From the NCBI GenBank assembly GCA_007258455.2, contig VDFB02262614.1, positions 212,001 to 276,000 of the forward strand: 64,000 nucleotides of DNA, given 5' to 3'. Shown one piece after another: positions 11,063 through 22,330 of this stretch. The notes under the pieces were generated by a model. The model saw only the letters and a list, made by a program, of their open reading frames with translations, was not told where the DNA came from and did no database searches. Source of the DNA: Sequoia sempervirens. Its lineage: Eukaryota; Streptophyta; Pinopsida; Cupressales; Cupressaceae. The translations under genes were made by a program, and so were the position numbers. How positions within the stretch are numbered: the stretch's first letter is position 1; each line of letters begins with the position of its first letter.

Positions 11063-12345
11063 ATATTCATCATTTATACCTCATCAATGCACTTACATCC
11101 ATATATTTATTTTATATCTTGAGATCAATATTTTATCCCTTAGATACCTAAAATTGACACGTGTCATTGATTACCTAATTACTTGAATATTTCCTCTATA
11201 ATTAATTGAATAAATCCCTATTTATCCAATTAATTGTCTAATTTTCATCCCCTTGTTAGTTAAATAATATTTGATTATTTAATTAATAAAATCACCATCA
11301 TCACTATTCACTTGGTCGTCCTTCTTCTATAGTCCACCTTAGATAAATAAATCCAAATATTTATGTACCTATCTCCTATCCCCTTTTCAAAAATTTAATA
11401 AATATACCTATTTATTTAATTATCTTTTCCATCCACTCTTCTTTAGTTTGTTAAAATTAATTAACTCAAATATTACACATCCAATGTTTGTACACAAGGC
11501 ATGGCCCCTTTATACATGTGACATGGGCCTTGGTACCATATCACATGGGACAAAGGACTTTCCCATCCCCTTAGGGTACTCCAAAGTAGCCCTTTTCCAT
11601 CTCATCCCTCCACTTTATCTAAGGGGATTCTCCACCATATATTAAAATTTAACCTTGGGTTCTTCCTCATACCAACCAAGTGAGGACACTTGTTCTCATC
11701 TCATCCCTTTAAGGGTCTCAACCAATTTGAGCCATTAATATCTCCTTTTAATCATATCCATCCAATATTATAGCCAAAAATATATAAATTGGCCTCAACC
11801 CAAGCCATAAATAAGACTCCATAAAATGTACCCTTATGTTGTTGGTGAAGGCACTCACATTCATCATCTTCGATCACAATCATTGTAGAACTAGTACAAC
11901 AAGGGTTGGTGTTGGTGAGCCCTCTTTTTTTTTCATCAATATTTACTAACTCTTTTGCTCAATTTTGATTTTGATTTATGGGTTGGATTAGTCTACTAAT
12001 GTTTGGGTACCTTAGAGGCATGAATTTTTGGATGGATTAGAATTTTCTATGGTTGTTATTTCCGGTCATATGGGTTTTTTCTTTATTTCATAGTAGCTTG
12101 GAGCCTTTTTTATCACATGGGATTTTATGCTTATTTTCTTTGGATTGGTGCATCTTCGCCTTAGCTTGTTCCTTTTCTTCCATATGTGGAAATTTGAAGG
12201 ATGAGAGGATTTATTGCTTGAGATGGTGGACATCTTGGATGTTATTGTAGGAATCTTGATGGGGTACAAGAGCATGTTGAAGATTCATGTGGTTTCATGG
12301 ATGGATATGATGATTTATCTCATCGATTGACCCTTATGTAATGTA
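11063..12345. other. Non-coding spacer between two LTR-like repeats
   Basis: No domain-bearing frame is present. Around 11640-11900 the sequence looks like another LTR promoter and leader: tataaattggcctcaaccc at 11784-11802, then a CA-rich leader ending near 11900. It may be a fragment of a different LTR. If the flanking repeats are the two LTRs of one element, this would be a non-coding (non-autonomous) internal region of about 1.3 kb. Confidence 0.35.
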
Positions 12346-12359
12346 CACAATTGGGAGAA

Positions 12360-13064
12360 TGTTAGGAATAGGGTGTTGTACACCTTGCACAAGAAATAAT
12401 TATTTTAATTATGTAAAATAAATATTTATTTATGGTGCATCTTAGGTGACATGTTTAGTCACATTAAATAATTATTTGGGTCCACTTGTAAAGTTGTATA
12501 TAACATTGGCTAGATATTTTATGTGTGGGTTGCACATGGGAAAATATTTAATATTGGGAAACTTAGTGTCAAAAAGTAAATGTGGGGTCAAGGGTTTTTT
12601 TCCTCGTATTTTTGAGGCGCGTTGCTTTACCTTACCCCCTGGTTGTTTTGTGTGATATTGATTCTATAAAAACAAGCACGTGTTTAGTGTTCAAGGATTG
12701 TTGGTTAGCTAGTTTGAGTTGGTTGTCACTGTATTGAGATCTCTTCTAAAGAGTGCATATGTGAATTATGGCATGGTATATGTGGATACATTCTTGAATT
12801 TATGGAGGATGCATTGAAGGAGCTTTATGTTTTAGTATTATTCTTCAAGACTTTGTAAGTGTATTGTAATGTTTTCATTGTTAAATAATACACTCAGTGT
12901 GGATGCTTTTGCAAGATAGGTTTTTCCCTCTTGAGGGTTTTTCCAAGACCTTGTGGTATACCTTTGATATTTGCATATGGTTATTTTGTAAGCTTTTATG
13001 TATAAATTTATCTCATGGGGTTATGTAGGAAATGATTTGATTGACCTATATTATTTTCCCAACA
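12360..13064 (+). repeat. LTR-like repeat, copy 2, with upstream polypurine tract
   Basis: It starts TGTTAGGAATAGGG and ends CCCAACA, and is immediately preceded by attgggagaa (12350-12359), the form of polypurine tract that sits just before the 3' LTR of plant Copia elements. The body matches copy 1 at 10357-11062. Downstream, ataatatcaatac could be a worn initiator-methionine primer site (TGGTATCAGAGC), matching 8 of 12 bases, so a role as 5' LTR cannot be excluded. No Copia coding sequence is nearby. Confidence 0.6.
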
Positions 13065-13329
13065 ATAATATCAATACGATGATCTAAATATGAATTGTGT
13101 TGGCTAAGCCAAAAAAGTTCAACAATTTTTAAACACAACCAAATTTACAGTTGAAACCATGGTAGTGATCTTGCATAGATGAATACCAAGTAACACATGA
13201 TTTTATACATGTAATTATCAAACATTTCCCATTAATGGTGATTATATTAATAAAAACCATGAGAAAAATTTGTATGGAAATTAACATACTATTGCATGGA
13301 GTTAGCATTATGATAATCAACATACTATT

Positions 13330-14370
13330 GCATGGATTATCTGAGAGTGTTTGCTTGACTTGTTCATAATACTCATCACCCTTGGAATTTTGCAACACTT
13401 GACCCTTGAAATCTGTTTGAATTTATATTATCGAGGAGATATGCCTCCTACAACTTAGGGCATCGACAACCTAATTTTCCTTACCTTTGATATAGTTGAT
13501 ATTGAAATCATAGTCAAATATCAATTCTAACCACCTTCTTTGTCATGCATTCGGATTAGGTTGGGTGAATAAATACTTTAGACTGTGATGGTCAGTCTTC
13601 AGCTCAAAATTCCCAACAGATCTAGTGTCTCCACATCTATAATGCATTAACAACCACTCCTAATTCCAAATCGTGTGAAGCATAATTTTGCTCATAAGGC
13701 TTCAACTTCCTTGACTCGTAGGCTATGACTTGCCCATCTTGCATTAATACTCCACCCAAACCTTCTCCAAAAGCATCTATGATGATAATAAAATTACCAT
13801 TTGGATTAGTTACTTCTAGTATCGGTGTTGTGGTCAACTTATCCTTGAGTTGGTCAAATGTTGCTTGAAATTTCTCAAACCATTCAAACTTCTTCCCTTT
13901 CCTTTGCAATGAAGTGATGAGAAAAGTTATTCTGGAAAAGTTTGTAACAAACTTTTGATAATAACTAGCTAGACCCATAAAACTTCTAACTTCTGGCACA
14001 TTCTTAGCCACTGGCCAATCAAGCACTGCTTTCATTTTTGTTGGGTTGACTACAATCCCATCCGTTGAAATCACATGACCTAGATACTGCACTTCCTTCT
14101 GAGAGAAGGTACACTTAGAGAGTTTACCATACAACTTATGCTCTCTTAGTCGTTGGATAACAATCTCTACATGTTGGAGATGTTCCTCTTCATTCTTGGA
14201 GTAAATAAGAATATTATCCAAGAATACCAACACAAACTTATCCAAGCAATCCACAAATACATTATTCATTAGGTTCATGAATGTTGTAGGTGCATTCATT
14301 AGTCCAAATGGTAGGACCGTGAACTCATAATGACCATACCTAGTTATAAAAGTTGTTTTGAAAATGTCAA
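13330..14370 (-). pseudogene. Gypsy 2: C-terminal reverse transcriptase and RNase H
   Basis: The open part (13637-14380) begins at RT motif RYGHYEFTVLPFGLMNAPTT and passes the catalytic box, which reads VFLDNILIYS instead of the expected F-x-DD. The second Asp is Asn (codons at 14213-14218), so it should be inactive. The thumb (QYLGHVIS, VRSFMGLASYY) follows. RNase H begins around IIIDAFGEGLGGVLMQDG, where the usual DAS is DAF. After a stop at about 13637 the frame is still readable (FELKTDHHSLKYLF, then RRWLELIFDYDFNINYIKG) to about 13400, and a pre-integrase linker (FKGQVLQNSKGDEYYEQ) ends near 13330. An 18-bp direct duplication containing tactattgcatgga lies at 13284-13335. Confidence 0.85.
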
Positions 14371-15427
14371 GGGATCCCACAAAAGTGGTTTACAATTCCC
14401 TTCACGAAGAAAAATTGTAAAAACGCTCCCAAGACAAAAGAAAATTGGGTTTTTAGGGGTTCGCTCAAGGGGGGGGCGAACCCAAAGGGGCTTGAATCCT
14501 CCCTTTGAGCGAACCCCTTTGTGATGCAACCCCATTTGGCAAGGTTTTTTAAATGAAATCAATGGGAAATGGAAGAAAAAGGTGGGTTCAAGCGAACCCC
14601 CTTCGCTCGAATGGGTCTAGGGGGTTCGCTCGAACCCCCCTTTTTTTGTCCATGTCCCTCTCCTCTAGCAATTGTTTGGAAAAAATTTCCTTTTCAAGCT
14701 TAGGTTGAAGATGAAAATGGAATCAACTTCACAGACCCAACTGGATGATGGTAGTCCTCAAAACGGGCTATCCATCAAATATAATTTGATATATTTTGGT
14801 TTTATTATGTTTTTTTAAGTTTAATTAAACATAGGTTTTTCACTGAAAATCAAGCTCTTTGTTCTGCACATGTGGAAAAATAGTAGATTATAAAAAAAAT
14901 TATGAAAAATATCTATGCACTTGATATTGATGTCCTTGATCCAACAAAAAAAATTGAATTTCAATACGTACAAAAAAAATTATGTATTAGCAAGTAAACC
15001 TATGTCTAAATTGTAACTGGTTTGACTTCAAAACTTAATTAAGAAAAAAATATTCAATAAAATACTATGAAACCAATTGCATGCACTAGATAACATAGTT
15101 ACGAATCTAAATTCGAAAAAATTAGAATTTTATCTTTCCTAGAAAAAAGTTGTGTTAACAAGTACATGTCACTCTGTAAAAATGGTGTTTACTATTAAAA
15201 AATAGTTTTCGAAGGAGATGAAAAAAATAAATACAATTTGATTCCAATTTTTTTTTAAATAATATATTTAGAATCTACAGATAAAATGTCACAAATCACT
15301 AGTTTGCATCATCTTCAAGTTCCTCATCGTTTAGCAACTATAGGTGCCCAAAAGTGAAGATTTAGTTAAAAAATCAATTCAATGTCAATTTTGGCCAAAA
15401 AGTGTAAACCACTATTGTGGGATCACC
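14371..15427. mobile_element. 1.06-kb terminal-inverted-repeat element inside gypsy 2 RT
   Basis: The left end gggatcccacaaaagtgg and the right end (rc) gtgatcccacaatagtgg form inverted repeats of about 25 bp (14371-14395, 15403-15427). They split the RT gene exactly between [13 protein letters not shown] and DIFKT. Near the left end, motifs built on GGGTTCGCTCGAA occur several times in both orientations (14456-14470, 14503-14517, 14586-14613, 14620-14640), like subterminal transposase-binding repeats. No transposase frame is present, so it is non-autonomous. I could not define a clean target duplication; the superfamily (Mutator, hAT or CACTA) is open. Confidence 0.65.
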
Positions 15428-15800
15428 CCTTCGTCCTTGATTCTCAATTGATGATAACCTGATCGTAGATCATTTTTTAAAAACACTACTGCTCCTCGCA
15501 TCTGATCAAAGAGATCATCAATACATGGTAACAAATACTTATTCTTTAGCGTTGCCTTGTTAAGAAAATGATAATTAATGCACAAGCGCATAGTGTACCA
15601 TATTTATTTACAAAGATCACTGGTGCTCCCCAGGGTGAAACATTGGGTCTTATTAATGTCTTGGACAACAATTCCTCCAATTGAGATTTCAGATCCATTA
15701 ATTTTGTTGTGATCATCATATATGGCACTTTGGATATAGGCTCCACCCCTGGAACTATGTCGATGGAGAAATCAAACACTCTCTTGGGAGGCAATCCAGG
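15428..15800 (-). pseudogene. Gypsy 2: N-terminal reverse transcriptase
   Basis: It starts with the hallmark LPPKR-like segment ([18 protein letters not shown]) and continues to [19 protein letters not shown] frameshift near 15600 then moves the frame; the rest reads [20 protein letters not shown] and then [12 protein letters not shown] up to the insertion boundary. In motif A the Asp of DLRSGYH is retained. The gene resumes on the far side of the inserted element at 14370. Confidence 0.85.
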
Positions 15801-15866
15801 TCATTCATCTAGAAATATGTCCATAAAGTTCCTTAGGATAGGATATTTATCCATATTTGACTTTCT

Positions 15867-16500
15867 CTATTCTACCACCTTACCATCTTCAGCTTCCTGG
15901 AGGTTTTGGGGTCCATAATATGCTACATCATCTTGAGAAATGAACTCTTTGCATTCCTCAAGTTTCTTCATTTTTACCGTGAAGAGTTGACAACATTTCT
16001 TCTTCACTCTATCCATTTGTACGATGAAGATCTCCCATAGCTTAACTTCTCTCGGCATTCCTTGCAATGATACCCAGTTTCCTAGATCATCTAAACATTC
16101 AACCATTTTTGCATGACAATCTACTTTGGCCCTATATTTTATAGCAAATTCATCTCTAAAATGACATCATAGGAACCTAAGGGAGCTACATATGAGTTCA
16201 CTTTCATTGAGAAACTTGAAAGTTCAACTCTTACTTCGAATAGACATTGTTCTACCTTAGCTCTTGTCTACATATTCAACAATCCAATGATTTTCCATGT
16301 AGGCAATTTTTCTATAAATTTTACTAGCTATACTAGGAGAATTTTTTTTTTTGTAGCACCAGTATCTATTAAAATTGAGATGGGTGTACCAAACAAAGCA
16401 CTTGGTATCTCCACTGGAGTAATCTGGTACTCTACTTGACGATTGTCTAACATCACATAAATCTTTGCTGGAACATTTCTCATTAATGAGGTAGAGGGTT
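15867..16500 (-). pseudogene. Gypsy 2: aspartic protease and linker to RT
   Basis: Translation on the minus strand gives PAKIYVMLDNRQVEYQIT, then ILIDTGAT at about 16352-16372, the retroviral-type aspartic protease active site (DTGA). The codons after it are replaced by a run of A's, disrupting the next motif. The linker to RT follows, with EVKLWEIFIVQMDRVKKKCC (15910-16050), equivalent to the basic stretch found before RT in Tekay/Del elements. Several stops interrupt it. Confidence 0.75.
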
Positions 16501-16600
16501 CTCATGTGGTTGTGTTCCCGGTGGTTTTTTGGGACACTGATTTGCAAAGTGATCTCTATCACAAGTAAAAAATCCCTTCAACAGGCCTTTCCTTGTTGCA
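16500..16600 (-). pseudogene. Gypsy 2: degenerate gag zinc knuckle
   Basis: The minus strand reads KGFFTCDRDHFANQCPKK, which fits a CCHC knuckle whose first Cys is now Phe (F-x2-C-x3-H-x4-C). It lies between gag and protease as expected and would bind packaged RNA in a working element. Confidence 0.6.
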
Positions 16601-16930
16601 AGCCTTCCAGAACTACCTTCATTCCTATCGACATTGTTGTTTTTGTTGCAGTTCCCCTTGCGATCCCTTCTTGATTCATTCTACACATTATGAAATCCTT
16701 TGAAATTCTTGCCCCTCACTAGGCCTCTTTGGAGTTGGATTAGCTCAAGACAAATCAAACTTCCTCTGATTCTTTTCATGGTAATTTGAGATAGATTTAA
16801 GCCTTTTATCTTGCTTAATGGATTTCTCGTACACTAGGTCCATGGTAGCAAGACCGCGCACATCTACCTCTCCACTAATTTGGGCATTGAGACCTATGAT
16901 GAACTTCCTTATGCTAAACCGCTCGTCCTT

Positions 16931-17600
16931 TCAGTACATGGGTACATACCTTAGGAGACGAGTGAATTTCTCCCAATATTCGTTAACCGAGGAATCTCCT
17001 TGCCTCAAGTTTTGAAAGTCGGTAAGCTTTTGATCATAGAATAGTTGTGGTATCCACCACTTTTGGACTATTTTCACGAATTCACTCCAAGTAAGATTTA
17101 AGGAACTTAGCCTAAGCTCCATCTTTTTATTTATCCACCAGTTGGATGCTTCTCCAACCAATTGGAAGGCTCCCCAAATGGCTTTAGTTACCTCAAAGTA
17201 ATTCCTAATTTCAAAATACTTTTCCATCTTTGTGAGCCATGCCTCAACCACATCCCTAGTAGTGCTACCTTCAAACTTTGGTGGGGTGATCTTCCTCATA
17301 TCTTGAGATAGCTCACTTGCAAGTCTCTTCCTTTTACCTCCCTCTAACCTAGACTATGATTTTGCATCCTCATGCTCACTAGATTGAGTATGATCATGGG
17401 AATTTTCCCCTTCTTCATCATTGTTAGGAACTTCTTGTTCCTCCCTCTATTTTCCTCTTACCTCATGCTCGAGGTTCCCAATTCATTCTCTTGCCTCATC
17501 CATCATGGCTAATATACGATCCAATTTGGCCTCAACATTTTCTGCACCTTGGCCTACTTCTTGGATTCCCCCAAGGTTAGTTCTAGTTCTAACCACTTTT
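16931..17600 (-). pseudogene. Gypsy 2: gag capsid region
   Basis: The open part (16931-17299) encodes a Retrotrans_gag domain: ITPPKFEGSTTRDVVEAWLT, then GAFQLVGEASNWW, LTWSEFVKIVQKWWIPQLF and LRQGDSSVNEYWEKFTRLL. Upstream in the same frame with one or two stops lies an acidic N-terminal tail (EVGQGAENVEAKLDRILAMM, then PNNDEEGENSHDH) to about 17600. Gag forms the particle shell. Past 17640 the sequence becomes A-rich leader and no LTR was found before the next element. Confidence 0.85.
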
Positions 17601-17785
17601 CTCAAGAAAATTTATACCTAGAGGTTTCATTTTTAATTAGATGGACTAAGAATATTTCTACAACATTCAAAAAAAATCATGAAGATCAAAAAATCATAAA
17701 TAAGAATTTTGAAAGAAGATCTTATACACATATCTTCCAAAACATCATTTTTATTTAGATTAATAGGATTTCAATATCCTTACAT

Positions 17786-18124
17786 TTACATGGAATGACT
17801 ATTCAAATAGTCAAGGGGAGAGTATCCCTCAAATTCACTCTCTAATACATAACTAACTGGAGTGTACCCTTCAAATTTTTGTTTACATACATCGTCAAAA
17901 GGAAAATAACCTTTAGGCCTATCCTTAGATACATAGTTTAGAGGAATATATTCCTCTGATTCACCACTAGAGGTTAATACAATAACTTTCGAATATGGGA
18001 AGAACACGAGGGTCCCTAAAGATGATGGCAGTTTTAACACTACATTCCGAGGGCATATCCTTGGAAAGTGGTAAAGAGTCTGACTTGGTTGAAGAGACAA
18101 GAGATACAAAGTTGATAGCCTCAC
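17786..18124 (-). CDS. Unknown ORF ending in four 14-residue repeats
   Basis: This 112-codon frame lies directly beside the outer end of the Athila-like 3' LTR (18131). Its listed start is GTG at 18124, and an in-frame TAG lies upstream inside the LTR, so any natural start is uncertain. The last 56 residues are four units of exactly 14 residues: EEYIPLNYVSKDRP, KGYFPFDDVCKQKF, EGYTPVSYVLESEF and EGYSPLDYLNSHSM, with consensus (E/K)-G-Y-x-P-x-x-Y-V. I do not recognise the repeat. It could be part of the leader or gag of gypsy 2 or an old host exon. Transcripts from the minus-oriented LTR could read into it. Confidence 0.4.
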   Translation of the reverse strand: MRLSTLYLLSLQPSQTLYHFPRICPRNVVLKLPSSLGTLVFFPYSKVIVLTSSGESEEYIPLNYVSKDRPKGYFPFDDVCKQKFEGYTPVSYVLESEFEGYSPLDYLNSHSM

Positions 18125-18130
18125 ACATTT

Positions 18131-19418
18131 TGACAGGATCTAGTGAGGTCCTATCACTTTAGTTGAAAATGTATCAATTATATCGACTAGGTAGTGTTCA
18201 AAGGTTGTATACAATAGGGGACATCTTGGCTGTCTCTCTTAGATTTTTTGAATTCTTGAAACAGTTATAAACAAAAATTAAACTAGAAAGCATTTAAACT
18301 AGAAATCATTTAAACTAGAAAGCATGAAGTTGTTTAAACTAGAAAACATGAAGTTGTTTAAACTAGAAAGCATGAGATGGTTAAACTAGAAAGCATATAG
18401 ATTACCTAAGAAGAAACACTTACAGTAAAACTATAAAATTTAAATGAAAATAACTAATGACTAACAACTAACTACTGACAAAAAGTAAACTTGAAAAATT
18501 GTAACTAACAATAGGAGTGATTGATCTGGAGTTTCCAAATAAACAAAACTTAAAAATTGTAAACTAAAAACCATGACCTACAAGAACAATTGACAAAGCT
18601 CGACACACAAATAACATTCATTCAAATTTATCATGTACAGAATAAAAGTAACAATATTAACAAAAGAAATACTTATCTATCTACTCTACAAGATCCCTTG
18701 AGTGGCCAGCTCTCGGGCATTCCTACGCTTAACTCAAATCACATGTACTTTCGCATCTTCAAAATGAATCCATCCATGATACTTCCATTACTCATAACTA
18801 TTGACTCGGAATAAGATTGACAATATTTATTTATTCATATCATAAAAGTGTAACACAGAGACATGGTTGAACAGTGTTCAAAGCATATCATAACATTATC
18901 ACATATGCATTGTTTCTGGCAGTTACATAGATATACTATATTGCTAACAAAATCCTAAATTTTAGATGGTGGAAGATCACCATTGAAAAAGTCTTTTAAC
19001 AAAATTTCAACTATCCAACTAACTAATTTCCATAACAAAAAACATATTAAAGGCTCGGAGTGGAACTGTAAAGTTTTTAAACATAAATTTAACATAAAGC
19101 ATTAAAAGGACTTGTTCCACTATGCATTCCTAAATTTTTGGCGCCTAGACTTTTGGCGCTCTATCTTCAACTGCTTGAAGTCCGCTTAAATTTCACTAGG
19201 CCGTGCATAATTTCCTATACAATGACTTAAAGCTATACCATTATATCAGCGTTAGTCAGCTAATTTCAATCAATTTAGGAAATAAAGATTTATACATTTA
19301 TTTACAAAAAGTAAGCAATTATTAATCCTAAAAATAAACAATTGGTAGGGATAAAGTGATTGGTAAGAACAACAAAGAGTTTTTAGCCTATTATAATTAT
19401 GAGGTTATTTATACCTCA
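18131..19418 (-). repeat. 3' LTR of Athila-like element
   Basis: In element orientation it starts TGAGGTATAAATAACC and ends GATCCTGTCA. It matches 29509-30971 at both ends and in its middle (for example atcccttgagtggcca on plus). Unlike the other LTR it contains short tandem repeats at 18278-18400 (ttaaactagaaagcat with variants of 16 and 23-24 bp). The polypurine tract aggaaggggagagtg (minus) lies just inside at 19420-19436. Confidence 0.85.
18278..18400 (+). repeat. Short tandem repeat TTAAACTAGAAAGCAT in 3' LTR
   Basis: Six imperfect units follow one another: two of 16 bp, two of 24 bp in which gaagttgt is added, one of about 23 bp, and a final partial one. This array is absent from the 5' LTR, where the equivalent position holds a poly(T) tract and a 45-bp tandem array. 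Confidence 0.85.
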
Positions 19419-20110
19419 ATCACTCTCCCCTTCCTAAGCTTGAGCAAGTCCTCCTGCTCTCTTATGTGTCCTCTACCTTTCAACATCCCTGTTCCTGTTT
19501 AGTTCATCATATTTGGAACTAAGATCGTATGGATCCTATGCTTCTCTATTCCAATCACCAACAGTCTTCAAAAAACCCTTGTTGTATCTAACCCTTACTT
19601 TCCATGAATGCAAATCCCCAGGATTCTACTCTGTAGTGACAAGTACTATAGGTGGCGGTTGAAGAAGCAATGGAGGTCTATACCTCATCCCTATCTATTT
19701 GGTTTTAAGTTGTTCTAGTATCTTTGCTAATGCCTCAGCCCTTCTGTAGGACCACCTTATATTGGTAGGTGATATCACCTCCCTCCTTTTAAGATACATA
19801 GGCAGAGGAGTGTACCGCTCCTCACAGGCACTCCATGCTTTTTCTATCAATATTTACCCCTGGACTTTGAAATTATCAAAACAAATTTGAAGATTATCAT
19901 TATATTTGCTTCTCACAACTTCATGGCTCTTCATGCCTCAGAATCAAGCTTTAAAAGCAAAGGGTTTTCTATTAGGGTATCTCATCTAAAGTCCTATAGT
20001 CCTTTCTGCTTGCAAATACTCTTTGGTCCTTTCCTGCCACTGAATCTGATTCTGCATGGTAGACATGAATGCTCTGAGTTGTACTTCCCCAACAAAGAGG
20101 TTGACAAAGA
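19419..20110 (-). other. Athila-like element: 3' untranslated part after the extra ORF
   Basis: The polypurine tract lies at the LTR border (19420-19436). The rest has only fragments of open frame. Minus-strand translation near 19620-20090 shows pieces without known domain, which may be the end of the extra ORF. No other feature seen. Confidence 0.4.
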
Positions 20111-20112
20111 AA

Positions 20113-22330
20113 TCAATGTCTTTCTAAAAACATCTTTTGTACAAAGAATTCATAGAGAAAGTTTTGTTGAATAGGTGTTACCTCTTTAAATGCTTTTAAA
20201 AATTGCTCATCATTTGGATCATGAAGCAGATTGCAAGAAATTCTCAATAATTTCCATCTTAACAATTGCTCTTTCAAAAACTTAGAATACAACCTGGATG
20301 GTTTCCTATAGGCTAATAACAACTCCCCAATTTGACATGCATCGATTTTTTCCTAATAAATTCTATCATATAATTCTTTCAACAATACTATTTCTTTCTT
20401 AAGTATGGCATTCTCTATTCCTACTTGTTTCAAGAAATAACATCTCTTCATCCATTTATTCAACATTGGGGGAATATGGACTTGAAACCATTCCATTTTG
20501 GTTGGTTTGGTCTGTACTTCTTTTGATTCTACTATTGTTTTAACGTTTATTTCTTGAAAATCTTGTTCTAACTCAACAAATTTGCTCAAGGATGCATTGA
20601 GCTCAGTTTTTTGTTTTTTTGCAATGCTTGAAGAGATTGCACTAAGTTATCAGTTAAACCTTTAATCTGTTTGTCTTTTTCAGACAAACTTGTCAAATAT
20701 TGTTTACCTTCCTCATTACTTTGTTGCACTTGAATCCACAACTCTTCAATAATTTTATCTTTTTGCTCTGATTGAGCCTTCAAAGTTGTGATTTCTTGAT
20801 CCCATTTCTTTAAAACTACAATTTGTACATCTATTTCCTCACGTTGCTGATTTATTTGTTCTTCATTTTTCTATAGGCTAAATCTTAACTGAACAATTTC
20901 AATTTTCAACTCATCTAATTTTGTTTTTATGTTATCAAAAATTTCAATTTGTACATTAGAGAGAAGAGGGGAAATATAAACTTTTGCATTATCATCAATC
21001 ACATTTTCTTTATCGTGTACCTCCAGTGGGTCTTGTTCTACATCACTGGCAATTGGGGCAGACAATTTTTCACTTAGATGGGTCATATCACCTTCCTATG
21101 TGTCTATTGGTTGGTGAAAAGGAGAAAATGATTCTAGAGGGTCATCTTCATAAGTACATACTTGGGCAACTATTCTCTTATTTCTTCTTGTCTTGTCTCT
21201 AGTGAGACATTTTCCTTTCCATATTCACCTAGTTGGGTTGTTTCTACACATGACTAGGTCTCTTTTTCACATAATTGTACTACAGTTTCTTGGGGCTGCC
21301 TATTCTATCGTTTATTTTTAGGGATATGCAACTAATTAAAATTTGTAGACTAATCTCAGAAGACAATCTCTTGCTTCTTCTCAAAGGGGAAAGTCTATGT
21401 ACTTCTATTTTAGGTCCCCTTCCCTTTTTACGGGGACGAGCATTCTCATCTTCCGACTTTTCTAGGTCCATATCCTCTTGTTTTTCTAGAGTTTCTGATA
21501 CATTTTGTGGACTCGGTCTTTCCTGAGGGTCCAAAGGGTTTATTATATTTTTTGACACCTCGTTATCAAAGCCCCTTTGGCATTTTGAGGTTCAAAAGAA
21601 GGTTCTTCCAAATTTTGAGCCACCAGACTGGATGGATCTCCTTCCTCTACATGTCTTGTGGGCACAGGGTTCTCAAAATTTTGAAGAATTATTTTCCATT
21701 TTTGTTCCATTCTTCCTTTCTTCAAGAAATGATATTTACAAATTAAATGTATGAGGTCATGATGTTTCAATGGACTCGACCCTATTTTAAACTTTTTAAT
21801 CACATTAACAATATAATCACTAAGAAAACTAGGAAGGTTGACTTTGAATTCAGGGTTTTTGGTGCCATGGTGCAAATGAATCAATAATCGAAAGGGGGGA
21901 CCAACTATTATGGTACATTGCCCTTCACATGTGAAATATTTGATTATCCAATCAACTACCGTTCTCCATGGCTCTGGAATTGATATTCTTTGAAACCATT
22001 TATTTTTCCCTCGAGTATTTACAACTAATAAAGGTTGAGGTTCCCCTTCCCTATTGAAAAGCTCTATCATTTTCTAATAGGAAATATTTGTAGTCTCTGA
22101 TAAATTTACACCCTCATTTCTAATACTAGATGAATGAGAAATGACTCGAGGGATTACCTTGAATTTCTTCCCACACACTATTGACTGTCCATCTGAGAAA
22201 TTTTCTATAAATTCTTTAACCAACTGCTCATTGTGCCCTTCAAACTTCTTCATAAACTGTAGCCACCCAACCCTTTGAATAGTTCCAAAATTTTACTTAG
22301 TGCCAATAACTTGTTTGCTGAAGTTGGCTC
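20113..22330 (-). pseudogene. Athila-like element: long post-integrase ORF, broken
   Basis: At the position where Athila elements carry an env-like ORF, a reading frame of about 700 codons can be followed with several stops and frameshifts. The N-terminal part (about 22300-21700) reads GWLQFMKKFEGHNEQLVKEF, then FKVIPRVISHSSSIRNEGVN and ISIPEPWRTVVDWIIKYFTC, a fold-like domain I have seen only in plant retroelement ORFs. A basic, Lys/Arg-rich segment follows (ENARPRKKGRGPK, then LSPLRRSKRLSSE, about 21430-21360). Then comes a long Glu/Lys/Gln-rich stretch (EELWIQVQQSNEEGKQYL, DKQIKGLTDNLVQSLQAL) that looks coiled-coil, about 21090-20590. The C-terminal part (20113-20590) is mixed. No signal peptide or clear membrane segment is seen, so envelope function is not supported. 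Confidence 0.6.

Larger units (their letters stand above)
13065..17640 (-). mobile_element. Ty3/gypsy element 2 (chromovirus-like, Tekay/Del type), decayed, 3' part missing
   Basis: Read on the minus strand, the order is gag, zinc knuckle, protease, linker, RT and RNase H, the gypsy order, with sequence words typical of plant chromoviruses (PPKFEG in gag, LPPKR-FDFSID before [12 protein letters not shown] in RT). Integrase and chromodomain are absent: the coding sequence fades near 13330, just right of the LTR-like repeat ending at 13064. It is interrupted by a terminal-inverted-repeat insertion at 14371-15427 and carries frameshifts and stops. No LTR of its own was identified. Confidence 0.8.

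Noticed and set aside
14450..14640. GGGTTCGCTCGAACCCC as a tRNA T-arm or part of a tRNA gene
   Set aside because: No acceptor, D-arm or anticodon arm can be placed around it, and the motif recurs several times in both orientations within a transposon end.
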